From Arenimonas fontis (GTDB lineage Bacteria > Pseudomonadota > Gammaproteobacteria > Xanthomonadales > Xanthomonadaceae), in assembly GCF_008386465.1 (NCBI RefSeq), contig NZ_VUOD01000003.1, positions 248,001-312,000 on the forward strand: a stretch of DNA of 64,000 nucleotides, read 5' to 3'. The translations under genes were made by a program, and so were the position numbers. The notes beneath the pieces were generated by a model, which was not told the DNA's origin, did no database searches, and worked only from the letters and a program-made list of their open reading frames with translations. Positions 7,378-15,521 of the stretch are shown piece by piece. The stretch's first letter is position 1. Every line of letters begins with the position of its first letter.

Positions 7378-9447
7378 TCAGCTTGCACGCTGCAGCACCA
7401 TCGGCTCCATGTCGGAGGCGACAGGACGGGTAGATTCTGCATATTCCAGCGCTTCAGCCAGGGTCTCGAAAGCCTTGACGCCAACCATGTACGGCCGCCG
7501 GTCGGCGACGATCAACCGATACCCCTCGGCCCCGATGTCCCAGAACCGCCCCACACCGTCCCCACCGCCCGGTACCGCCACGAAGCAGTAGAACCGCTTC
7601 CCGGACGGCATCAGATCCGCGGCCTGCTCCACCAGGGTGTTCCGCAACACCGAAACCCGCGGCTGGGCACCGTCGATGCGCGCCTGCAACACCGGCTCCG
7701 CCCGGACGCCAATGGCAGCCGCCCGCAGCGCCTGCAGGTGGTCCAGGCTCACGTCGAACAGCCAGACCACGGCCTCTACGATGCTGCCGTCGCGGCCACG
7801 CACCTCGTGGACCTCGTTGCGCACGCCGTGGCCTTCGGCAAAGCCGACGACCTTGCTGATTGCCTCAGGGTCGCGCAACCTCACTGAGGCATCGCGCGAA
7901 GTCAAACGGTCGGGCAGGTAGGGGCCAACCGAGGCCTGCAGGTTGCCGCTGCCGCTGCAGTTCACGAAGGCGACATTACGGGCGAGGTCGCGCAGCTGCG
8001 TTTCCTTCTGCGGGGAGAAGTAGCGGCGGAACAGGCTGGTGGTCCGGCGCGCCGACTCCTTCTGATGATCGGAGATGATGTCGGTAAGGTTGCCACCGTG
8101 GAACCTGCGCAGGATATGGAACTTGCCCGTGTGCTGCAGCCGAACTCCGGACATCGTCATCCTGATGGCGAGGTTGTAGTCGGTACCGGCGCGGAGGCCA
8201 GGGTCATAGCCAAAGGCGCGGATGACGTCGGTGCGGATCATCAGCGTGCCGTGCGCCATCACCCCTCCGCTGTACATCATCTGGGCAACGCCAAACTCCT
8301 TGCCCGGCCTGGCGACTAGCTCACCGGTATCGTCGCGGAAGTCCACCCAACCGCCATAAGTGCCGTGCACGCCTTCTGTCAGTTTCTCGAAGTGCGCCTC
8401 GATCCGCCAAGGCAGCATTATGTCGTCATCATCCTGGACTACGATGAACTGGGCCCTCGCTTCCGCCAGCGCCCGGTTTCGGGCCACAGACACGCCCTGG
8501 TTTTCTTGGCGGAAATAACGGATCCGAGGGTCGGCGAAGGAGCGGACGGCATCCTCGGTGTAGTCGGTGGAGCCATCGTCGACGATGACGATCTCGAAGT
8601 CCTGCACGGTCTGCATCAGTACAGAGCGGATGCAGTCGCGGAGATAGCTGGCCCGGTTGTAAGTGGCGATGGCCACGGTGACCAGCGGGGCGGCGCCAGG
8701 ACGTGCATATTTCCAGTCCAGATTCCGCACCCAGGTCTTGTCTGACAGCATGATCTCGCGATTGAGCGTGATCGCCGCCCTGCCCTCCGGCGTGCTGTCG
8801 GCGGCCTTCCTGCTGCTTTCGTGCCAGATGTGGAAGATCCGGCAGGCCAAGTCGTCGATCCAGTTGAGCTTGAGGCCGAACCGGCGCAGGCGGTTGGCGA
8901 AGTCGATATCCTCGCCACCGTAGATCTCCATCCGCTCGTCGTAGCCACGAATGGCTTCGTAGGCGCGGACGTCGAAGGCGATCATGCCGCCCATGCCCCA
9001 CCTGGGCCGGAGTGTCGAGTTCTTCTCGAACGCATCCCAGTTGAAGTCTTTGATCGTCTCGGCATTGTAGTCGGGCGACAGGTCACGGCACTGGAGCAAT
9101 TGCGCAGCCCCCGAGTCCTTCTGCAGCAGGCCGCAGATGACGGCGTGCGCTTCCGGCGTGAACAGCATGTCCGCGTCGGTGGTGATCACGTACTGGCCGC
9201 GGGCAGCGGAGACGCCGGCATTCAGCGCCCGCGACCGGCTCCAGGGGCCGTTGGTCTCGGTCCGCACGTGGATTGCGCCGTTACCCTCCACCACCGAACG
9301 GACCGCTTCCACGTCGGCTGAGCCGTAGTCAGACACGATGATCTCCACCGCGTCGCCGAGGCTGGATTCCCGGTGCGACCTTATGGCAAGCGCCAGGCGG
9401 TCAAGACCCCAGTCGCGGAAGCAGATGACGACAGACAACCTGATCAT
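7378..9447 (-). CDS. two-domain GT2 glycosyltransferase (chondroitin-polymerase-like layout)
   Basis: 689 residues. The start is ATG 9447, because the upstream gene ends at 9444 and the two overlap as ATGA; the open frame runs further upstream but only as a shadow of that gene. Domain 1 (about residues 1-290) is a GT-A fold with LSVVICFRDWG, a TDADMLF metal-binding motif and a GGEDIDFANRLRRFG block of the Glyco_transf_7C type. Domain 2 (about 300-520) is a second GT2 (VTVAIATYNRASYLRDCI, VDDGSTD, VQDDDD, LRAGTDYNLAIRM). The last 170 residues are unassigned. Two tandem GT2 domains in one chain of this size recall bifunctional polymerases such as KfoC, but repeat-unit polymerisation is only an inference. 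Confidence 0.85.
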   Translation of the reverse strand: MIRLSVVICFRDWGLDRLALAIRSHRESSLGDAVEIIVSDYGSADVEAVRSVVEGNGAIHVRTETNGPWSRSRALNAGVSAARGQYVITTDADMLFTPEAHAVICGLLQKDSGAAQLLQCRDLSPDYNAETIKDFNWDAFEKNSTLRPRWGMGGMIAFDVRAYEAIRGYDERMEIYGGEDIDFANRLRRFGLKLNWIDDLACRIFHIWHESSRKAADSTPEGRAAITLNREIMLSDKTWVRNLDWKYARPGAAPLVTVAIATYNRASYLRDCIRSVLMQTVQDFEIVIVDDGSTDYTEDAVRSFADPRIRYFRQENQGVSVARNRALAEARAQFIVVQDDDDIMLPWRIEAHFEKLTEGVHGTYGGWVDFRDDTGELVARPGKEFGVAQMMYSGGVMAHGTLMIRTDVIRAFGYDPGLRAGTDYNLAIRMTMSGVRLQHTGKFHILRRFHGGNLTDIISDHQKESARRTTSLFRRYFSPQKETQLRDLARNVAFVNCSGSGNLQASVGPYLPDRLTSRDASVRLRDPEAISKVVGFAEGHGVRNEVHEVRGRDGSIVEAVVWLFDVSLDHLQALRAAAIGVRAEPVLQARIDGAQPRVSVLRNTLVEQAADLMPSGKRFYCFVAVPGGGDGVGRFWDIGAEGYRLIVADRRPYMVGVKAFETLAEALEYAESTRPVASDMEPMVLQRAS

Positions 9448-9905
9448 GATTGCAGCTCCAGCTGCTCCAGCCTCCGGTAATGGACGAACTCGCCGGATCC
9501 CACAACCAGCCTGTCTTGGACCAGGCAGGTGCGGATCCGGATACTCGACGCTGCGTCCTTCCGGTTCCACAGACGGACATGCAACGCTGCCGCCGCGAAG
9601 GGCACGCTGCTGCGGAACACGTCGAGCCGCACCTGTTCCGAGCCGTCGATGGCCGGCAGGTAATGATACGGCGCCTTCAGGCCCTCCGACACCGGCCAGT
9701 TGCCCTCCGCCACCAGCGGCTTGCCGTCGGCGCCGTATAGTCTGATGTCGCAAAGGAGGTCCTTACGCTCGAACCGGCACATCGTTTCGACTTCCAGGAT
9801 GATCGCCATCTCGTTGGTCGGCTCATCCGGAACGTAACAGTACGCGACCAGCCCCGCCGGCCGGGCGGACTCCGCCATCGCGATCTTCTGGAGAAGCTCC
9901 TGCAT
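9444..9905 (-). CDS. unknown protein coupled to the tandem glycosyltransferase
   Basis: 153 residues from ATG 9905 to a TGA that overlaps the next start by four bases (9444-9447), so it is translated together with the GT2 enzyme. I do not recognise it. It has no signal peptide. Predicted beta-rich segments (GLVAYCYVPDEP, MAIILEVETMC, VRLDVFRSS, ALHVRLWNR) would suit a small beta-sandwich or ligand-binding fold. The tight coupling suggests a partner or accessory subunit of the glycosyltransferase; that is inference from position only. Confidence 0.55.
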   Translation of the reverse strand: MQELLQKIAMAESARPAGLVAYCYVPDEPTNEMAIILEVETMCRFERKDLLCDIRLYGADGKPLVAEGNWPVSEGLKAPYHYLPAIDGSEQVRLDVFRSSVPFAAAALHVRLWNRKDAASSIRIRTCLVQDRLVVGSGEFVHYRRLEQLELQS

Positions 9906-9915
9906 CTGTTGTCCC

Positions 9916-11046
9916 TTAGTTCCTGGCAGCCCTCGCCGACCACCACGTGTACAGCGAGGAGGCTATCCGGTAGGCGGTCCTGCCATCCCAGAGCGGTATG
10001 TCGGGCCGTGTCGCGCGCCTGTCACTCTCCGCAAGCACGGAATCGATCATCGCCCTGGCATCGTATCGGTTCACAAGCATATTCGTCCCCGATCGCACGG
10101 TGACCGGCCGTTCGGTGTTCTCCCGATAGGTCAGGCAGGGAACGCCGAGGTAACTGGTTTCCTCCTGTATACCACCGGAATCGGTGATGACCAGCGCCGC
10201 CGGCAGCGCCAGCAAGTTGATGAATTCGCGGTACCGCATGGCTGTAACGTCGCGGATGGCAGCATTCGCGGCGATGCGCTCCCTCAGACCGGTTCTCGCC
10301 AATGCCGCCTCGGTACGCGGATGCAGGGGGAATACGACCTCGAGTCTTTCCGCCAGATACTCCACCAGGCCGATCACCTCCAGCAGGCCGGCTTCGGTAT
10401 CGACATTCGAAGGCCGGTGGAAGGTAGCCACGGCGAACTTTCCGGCCGAGACCCCCAGCCTGGCGGCGATCTCCGCTTTCGCCCGTTCATCGAGCGCAGC
10501 CGCCAGCGAGTCGATCATGATGTTGCCGGCCAGGCAGACCGCATCGGCGTTCTTCGCCTCGCCGAAGACCAGGTTGTTGAAGGCATCTTCCGACGGCGCG
10601 AAGAACAGGTCGGAGATCGAATCGACCACCACCCGATTGATCTCCTCCGGCATGCTGCGATCGCCGCTGCGCAGCCCGGCCTCGATATGCACCAGCGGCA
10701 GCAGCGAGCGCTTGGCAGCCAGGGCCGCACCCAGGGTCACGTCGACGTCACCGAAGACGACGACCATGTCGGGCGTCTCTTCGGCCAGCAGCCTCGAGTA
10801 GGTCGATATGATCTCGCCCAGGCGCGCGCCGAAACCAGCGCGCTCCAGCGGCAGGTAGCGGATGATCGACTGGTCGACGCCGAGGTCCTCGATGATTTCG
10901 TCGCTCAGGCTCGGCGAGGTGTGCTGGCCGATGAACACGATCCGCGGCTCGCACCAGTCCTGCGACTGCAACACCCGCGCCAGCGGCGACAGTTTGACGA
11001 TGTTCGGTCGCGTGCCGACGACCAGGTCTATCATGCAGGTCTTCAC
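9916..11046 (-). CDS. wecB: UDP-N-acetylglucosamine 2-epimerase (non-hydrolysing)
   Basis: 376 residues. It interconverts UDP-GlcNAc and UDP-ManNAc in the cytoplasm, the first step to UDP-ManNAcA. Family blocks are present: VVGTRPNIVKLSPLARVL at the N-terminus, HIEAGLRSGD, MPEEINRVVVD (the glutamates expected in the active site), ATFHRPSNVD (catalytic histidine region), DSGGIQEE and TERPVTVRSGTN. A small divergence is VFGDVDVT where QGDTDST is usual. The start is either GTG 11046 or ATG 11034. The partner dehydrogenase is the C-terminal half of the fusion at 24462-27149 in the same locus. Confidence 0.94.
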   Translation of the reverse strand: MKTCMIDLVVGTRPNIVKLSPLARVLQSQDWCEPRIVFIGQHTSPSLSDEIIEDLGVDQSIIRYLPLERAGFGARLGEIISTYSRLLAEETPDMVVVFGDVDVTLGAALAAKRSLLPLVHIEAGLRSGDRSMPEEINRVVVDSISDLFFAPSEDAFNNLVFGEAKNADAVCLAGNIMIDSLAAALDERAKAEIAARLGVSAGKFAVATFHRPSNVDTEAGLLEVIGLVEYLAERLEVVFPLHPRTEAALARTGLRERIAANAAIRDVTAMRYREFINLLALPAALVITDSGGIQEETSYLGVPCLTYRENTERPVTVRSGTNMLVNRYDARAMIDSVLAESDRRATRPDIPLWDGRTAYRIASSLYTWWSARAARN

Positions 11047-11069
11047 GGATCGATCTTCCCCGCCCTTCG

Positions 11070-11999
11070 CTATGCCCTGCCCGCCAGCCGGCGCAGGCCG
11101 TCACTCACCACCGTCGCACAGCGGATCCCCAGGACCCGCTGCAGGCGGGCAGGCGATCCGATCGACACATGGATGTCGCCCGGCCGCTCCGGGCCGTAGC
11201 TCGGCTCGATGCGGTTTCCCACCGCCTCGCTGATGTACATGTGCAACTCGTCGATGCGGGTGGCCCGCCCCGTGCAAACATTGAGGATGTCGAAGTGGCC
11301 AGAACCGCGACCGGCCTTCTCCAGCAGCCACATCGAGGCGATGACACAACTGACGACGTCATCGACGTGGACGAAGTCGCGCGACGCGGAGCCATCCCCG
11401 TTGATCACGGCCTGTGCGCCCTTCAGCGCGCGCTCCATGAAGATCGACACGACCCCGGAATACGGGGAAGCAGGATCCTGTCCCGGGCCATAGACGTTGA
11501 AGAACCGGAGCCCGATGTTAGGTACGCCGAACAGCCGCGCCGCGACCTCGCCATGCAGCTCGCAGGCGCGCTTGTCGGCGCCGTAGGGGGTACGCGGGCT
11601 TGGGATCGCCTGCTCGTCAATGGGCTGCCGCTCCTGATCGCCATAGACGGCGGCGGAGGACGCCCAGACCACTGGCAGCGACAGGTCGCGCGCGGCTTCG
11701 AAGACGGCAACGGTTCCGGTCAGGTTGACCGAATGAGATTCCACCCACTCGCGATTGCAGCGTTCGACCGAGGCGACGGCGGCGAGATGGAAGACACCGT
11801 CGCCGCCGGCGGTGAGCTCGCGCAGCAGGCGGCCATCGCGCACGTCCCCCACCACCAGGCGTACGCCGGACGCCAGCCTGTTCCGGTCGCCGGTGCTGAG
11901 ATTGTCCAGGACGGTCACTTCATGCCCATTCGCCCGCAACCTTTCTACAAGGTGGGAGCCGATGAACCCGCAACCTCCGGTTACCAGGTACTTTCCCAT
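11070..11999 (-). CDS. NAD-dependent nucleotide-sugar epimerase/dehydratase
   Basis: 309 residues from ATG 11999 (a GTG two codons earlier at 12005 is possible). Extended short-chain dehydrogenase of the GalE group: NAD-binding GGCGFIGSHLVERL, HLAAVASVERCN, catalytic serine region SSAAVYGD, YGADK supplying the Tyr and Lys of the YxxxK motif, then RFFNVYGPGQDP and SRDFVHVDDVV. Such enzymes epimerise UDP-glucose/galactose or their N-acetyl forms; the sequence does not tell which. It is the first gene of the compact minus-strand block that runs down to 2856. Confidence 0.88.
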   Translation of the reverse strand: MGKYLVTGGCGFIGSHLVERLRANGHEVTVLDNLSTGDRNRLASGVRLVVGDVRDGRLLRELTAGGDGVFHLAAVASVERCNREWVESHSVNLTGTVAVFEAARDLSLPVVWASSAAVYGDQERQPIDEQAIPSPRTPYGADKRACELHGEVAARLFGVPNIGLRFFNVYGPGQDPASPYSGVVSIFMERALKGAQAVINGDGSASRDFVHVDDVVSCVIASMWLLEKAGRGSGHFDILNVCTGRATRIDELHMYISEAVGNRIEPSYGPERPGDIHVSIGSPARLQRVLGIRCATVVSDGLRRLAGRA

Positions 12000-12196
12000 T
12001 ACCACCCATGCTCAGGAGCCGGCCATGCCGGCAGGCGCTGCGGCGCGACGCCGGCATAACCAAACTTGGCTTCCAGCCATCGGGACACCCCCAGCCGGAT
12101 CCCCTACCCAGTCCTCGACTGAGGGCGCCATAATACCTGCCCACGTGGGCCGCATCCATGCATTTTTCCGGCCCAGACATCCGGAGATTCCCCCAG
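12000..12196. promoter_or_regulatory. divergent intergenic region between epimerase and sulfotransferase genes
   Basis: This 197-base gap must hold the promoters of the minus-strand block starting at 11999 and of the plus-strand sulfotransferase gene at 12197. A CATAAT sequence (12129-12134, plus strand) could be a -10 box, but no convincing -35 lies at the right distance. A GCCGGC-rich repeat is seen near 12023-12057. No operator is assigned. Confidence 0.35.
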
Positions 12197-12946
12197 ATGG
12201 CCATCCACGACCTCGGCGTCGTCGCCCGCCGCAAGCGGCCCGGTGATTTCGAGAACTGCACCAACATCTCGCTGCGAAATCGTTACGTCTACTTCGCCGT
12301 AGACAAGGTGGCCAACAGTTCGATCAAGAACGCCCTGTACACCATCGAGCTGGAGCCGGTGAAACGGCCGCCGCCCTCGCCCTTCGACAAGCGGCTTTCA
12401 CCCCTGCTCTCGCCGTTCCAGTTGCCGCCCGATCTGCTTGACGAGGTGCTCAACAGCGGCCGGTACTTCCGCTTCGCTTTCGTGCGCAATCCCTATTCGC
12501 GCACGCTGTCATGCTATCTCGACCGCATCCTGAACCCCACGGCCAAGCCCCGGGCGCACCTGCAGCGCATCCTGGCGCGCAAGGGCCGGCCGACCGAGGA
12601 CATCAGCTTCGAGACCTTTGTCCGCGCCATCTGCGAGCAACCCTCGGCGGAGCAGAACTCGCACTGGCGCGTGCAGACCGACGACATCCTCTGGGGCGAC
12701 ATGGAGTTCGATTTCATCGGCAAGTTCGAACGCCTCTGGGAAGACATGGCGGTGGTCAGTACCCGCATCTGGGGCGAGGTGCTTCCGCCCATGGCGGCCT
12801 CCGAGGTGAACAAGTCGCCGAAAGTCACCAATGCCGGGTCCAAGTTGCGTCAGTACTACACCCCGGAGCTGGCCGATCTGGTCTACGAGCGCTTCCGCAG
12901 CGACTTCGACACCTTCGGTTACGACCGTGAGCTGGACGCCGCCTAG
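12197..12946 (+). CDS. carbohydrate sulfotransferase (Sulfotransfer_2 type)
   Basis: 249 residues from ATG 12197, chosen for the GGAG ten bases upstream and because codons before it (from 12158) lack a ribosome site. It resembles the family of membrane or cytosolic carbohydrate sulfotransferases. The first PAPS-binding block is YFAVDKVANSSIKNAL (K and SS in the loop). The second is RFAFVRNPYSRTLSCYLDRI, matching the FVRxPxxRxxSxY signature almost exactly. It would transfer sulfate from PAPS to a sugar hydroxyl. It is the only plus-strand gene in the locus. Its TAG stop shares the bases CTAG with the stop codon of the convergent MBOAT gene. Confidence 0.88.
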   Translation: MAIHDLGVVARRKRPGDFENCTNISLRNRYVYFAVDKVANSSIKNALYTIELEPVKRPPPSPFDKRLSPLLSPFQLPPDLLDEVLNSGRYFRFAFVRNPYSRTLSCYLDRILNPTAKPRAHLQRILARKGRPTEDISFETFVRAICEQPSAEQNSHWRVQTDDILWGDMEFDFIGKFERLWEDMAVVSTRIWGEVLPPMAASEVNKSPKVTNAGSKLRQYYTPELADLVYERFRSDFDTFGYDRELDAA

Positions 12947-14364
12947 AACTGGAAGTAGATGAAGTTGTTCACCTCCATCGGCATAAGCATCACCAGCAGC
13001 GCCAGCACCGCCCCCAGGCACAGGCCGACCGCCCAGGCCGGCAACCGCAAGGGCGCCGCCTTCAGCCAGCGACGTTCCGATTGCATGCCCAGCGCCAGGG
13101 TGTCAAGCAACACGGGCAGAATCACTGCCAGGTAGGGGATGGCGGCCCGGGCCAACCCCTGGTCCGGGCGCAGGCCGGTGAAGGCCGCGAACACCTGCAG
13201 CGAGTCGCCGAAGCCCTGGGCCCGGAACGGGATCCAGGCCAGCAGCACGAACAGCTGGGTGAGCGCCCAACCGGCGGCGGCCCAGGCCACCGCCGCCACG
13301 GCGCCGCGACCGACTCCGTGCAGCAGGCCGGACATGCGCTTGTGCATCACCAGCGCGGCTCCGTGCAACCCGCCCCAGAGCACGAAGTTCCAGCTGGCGC
13401 CGTGCCAAAGGCCACCCAGCAGCATGGTCAACATCAGGTTGCGCTCGCGCTTCAGGTCCCCGTCGCGGTTGCCGCCCAGCGGGATGTACAGGTAGTCGCG
13501 CAGCCAGGTGGACAGCGAGATGTGCCAGCGTCGCCAGAAGTCGGTGATGCTGGCGGCGATGTAGGGGAAGTTGAAGTTCCGCGGCAGGTGGAAGCCCAGG
13601 GTCCTGGCCACGCCGATCGCCATCAGCGAATAGCCGCAGAAGTCGAAGTAGATCTGCGCATAGAAACCGACGGTGGCCATCACCAGGCTGTGGTTGTCGT
13701 GCCCCCGCACATCGGCGAACACGCCGTCCACGAAGGGCGACACGTTGTCCGAGAACACCGCCTTGTAGATGAAGCCAACCGCAAACAGCTTCAGTCCTAC
13801 CTGCAGGTCGCGCGCGGTCGGCGCCCGGGGCCGGGCCAGCTGCGGCAGGAAATCGGAGGCGCGGATGATCGGGCCGGCCATCATCTTCGGGAAGAACGAG
13901 ATGTACAGGGCCGTGTGCAGCAGCTTGCGGTCCGCGGCCAGGTCGCGCCGATACACGTCCACCACGTAGCAGATCGCCTCGAACACGAAGAAGCTGATGC
14001 CCACCGGCAGGATGATCGCCAGCGCCGGCCAGGACAGGTGCACGCCCACCGCCTCGGCCAGGGCGGCCAGGGACCCGGCCAGGAAGTCCAGGTACTTGAA
14101 CACCGACAGCACGCCCAGCAGCAGGACGATGGCCGCGGCCAGCACCAGCCGCGGCCGCCAGCGCGCCTCGATCAGCAGCACCGCTGCGTGGCAGATCGCA
14201 ATCACCAGCCACATCAGGCCGAGGAAGCGCCAGTCCCACCATGCGTAGAAAACCTGGCTGGCCAGCAGCAGCAGCCAGTTCTGCGCCTCCCGGCCGCGCA
14301 GCAGCCAGTAGGCACCGAACACCAGCAGGTAGAACAGCAGGAAGGCGCCGGAGGTGAAGATCAT
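12943..14364 (-). CDS. MBOAT-family O-acyltransferase (AlgI-like)
   Basis: 473 residues from ATG 14364, which overlaps the TGA of the upstream SGNH gene (ATGA). A polytopic inner-membrane protein with about ten hydrophobic segments. Family signatures include FVFEAICYVVDVYR, DFWRRWHISLSTWLRDYLYI-type sequence (FWRRWHISLSTWLRDYLYIP) and GGLWHGASWNFVLWG followed by GLHGA, which carries the conserved catalytic histidine. Relatives pass acetyl groups across the membrane for O-acetylation of alginate and other polysaccharides, working with an SGNH-fold periplasmic partner; that partner is encoded by the overlapping upstream gene. It ends with the stop codon shared with the plus-strand sulfotransferase gene. 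Confidence 0.92.
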   Translation of the reverse strand: MIFTSGAFLLFYLLVFGAYWLLRGREAQNWLLLLASQVFYAWWDWRFLGLMWLVIAICHAAVLLIEARWRPRLVLAAAIVLLLGVLSVFKYLDFLAGSLAALAEAVGVHLSWPALAIILPVGISFFVFEAICYVVDVYRRDLAADRKLLHTALYISFFPKMMAGPIIRASDFLPQLARPRAPTARDLQVGLKLFAVGFIYKAVFSDNVSPFVDGVFADVRGHDNHSLVMATVGFYAQIYFDFCGYSLMAIGVARTLGFHLPRNFNFPYIAASITDFWRRWHISLSTWLRDYLYIPLGGNRDGDLKRERNLMLTMLLGGLWHGASWNFVLWGGLHGAALVMHKRMSGLLHGVGRGAVAAVAWAAAGWALTQLFVLLAWIPFRAQGFGDSLQVFAAFTGLRPDQGLARAAIPYLAVILPVLLDTLALGMQSERRWLKAAPLRLPAWAVGLCLGAVLALLVMLMPMEVNNFIYFQF

Positions 14365-15509
14365 CGGCCGACCTCCCCGGCCAATGCCGCCGCCAGTCGT
14401 TTGGCGAACCAGGGCGCGAAACGGTCGGCGCCGGCCGGACGCATGTGGCGGGCGTCGTTCCAGTACTCGCGGCCGTCCAGGGCGTCGATCAGCGCCGGAT
14501 CTTCGTAATCCAGGCAGAAGTCCGCCGGCCATTTCGCGCAGAAAGCGGCGACGTGGTAGATGTCGTCGGCGTCGGCGCTCGCGACCGCGTAGAAGCCCGC
14601 CTGATCCACCAGGTCGCCGAGCAAGTCGCGAAAGCGGGCGATGCGCACCGGCCCGATCCAGTCCAGCTGGCGGTCCGCCGCCGCGAAACCGCGGCCGGTG
14701 GCCCGCCAGGCGTCGGCATGGCGCAAGGCGGCACGGACGCGGTCCATTCCCTGGAAACGATAGCCGCGCTTGGCGACGTCCAGTGGCATGTAGCCTGGCC
14801 TGATCCGGATCCCGTCCAGCGAGACGACACGACGGAAGCCACCCAGGTTGCTCAGGTTCACCGCCGCGTGCTCCAGCACCGCCACGGTCCTGGCTCCGTC
14901 CAGCCCGCCACCGATCGCCACCGCTCTCAGCGCCGCCAGGGCGTTGCCGAGCGTCATGTAGGCATAAGCCCGGTAGGTTCGCTCATTGCGGGTGAAGTTG
15001 TTCAGAGGATCCAGATCGTACCGGTTCTGCATCTCCATCAGCAGGACCACCTGCTTCCGGCGCAAGGTCTCGCGCTGCCGGTCGTCCAGCCGTTCGATGG
15101 CGATGGACAGCATCCAGTAGCGTTCGAAGTGATTGGAGCCGTCGAGGGAAAGCTGCACCGCGGCCGTGCCGATACCGGTGCTTTCGCTCATCCGGCTGGC
15201 CACCTGCCGGGCGTCCAGCCCGCGCGCCGAGTAGCTGCTGCCCTCGAACACCAGGATGCGCCCGATCTGCGGATCGGCGATGGCGGCGTGCAGTTCCCGC
15301 TCGACGCCCGCCACCAGGCGCAGGGCATTGGTGGAAGGGTAGTAACCGGCTTGCTGGCTAGCCCAAGGCACTGCCGCCGTCGCCAGGACCATTCCCGCGA
15401 CGAAGCCGGCCAGGACGGCGCGCGTTCTCCCGTTTTCGGTCGAGCGCAGGGCGCAGACGAACGCGAGCAGGATCAGACCGGCAAGGATGAACACACTGCT
15501 GGAGTCCAT
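14361..15509 (-). CDS. SGNH-like acetyltransferase partner of the MBOAT protein
   Basis: 382 residues. Two N-terminal hydrophobic segments (about 7-21 and 31-48) anchor it, leaving a periplasmic domain. Two features fit an SGNH/AlgJ-like acetylesterase fold: ILVFEGSSYSARG (serine of block I at about residue 91) and a C-terminal YWNDARHMRP in which D352 and H355 match the DxxH dyad. The four-base overlap with the MBOAT gene supports a joint role in O-acetylating the polysaccharide. The central part is divergent and I cannot place the other two SGNH blocks, so the catalytic assignment is inferred. Confidence 0.72.
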   Translation of the reverse strand: MDSSSVFILAGLILLAFVCALRSTENGRTRAVLAGFVAGMVLATAAVPWASQQAGYYPSTNALRLVAGVERELHAAIADPQIGRILVFEGSSYSARGLDARQVASRMSESTGIGTAAVQLSLDGSNHFERYWMLSIAIERLDDRQRETLRRKQVVLLMEMQNRYDLDPLNNFTRNERTYRAYAYMTLGNALAALRAVAIGGGLDGARTVAVLEHAAVNLSNLGGFRRVVSLDGIRIRPGYMPLDVAKRGYRFQGMDRVRAALRHADAWRATGRGFAAADRQLDWIGPVRIARFRDLLGDLVDQAGFYAVASADADDIYHVAAFCAKWPADFCLDYEDPALIDALDGREYWNDARHMRPAGADRFAPWFAKRLAAALAGEVGR

Positions 15510-15521
15510 TCGGGCGACGCT

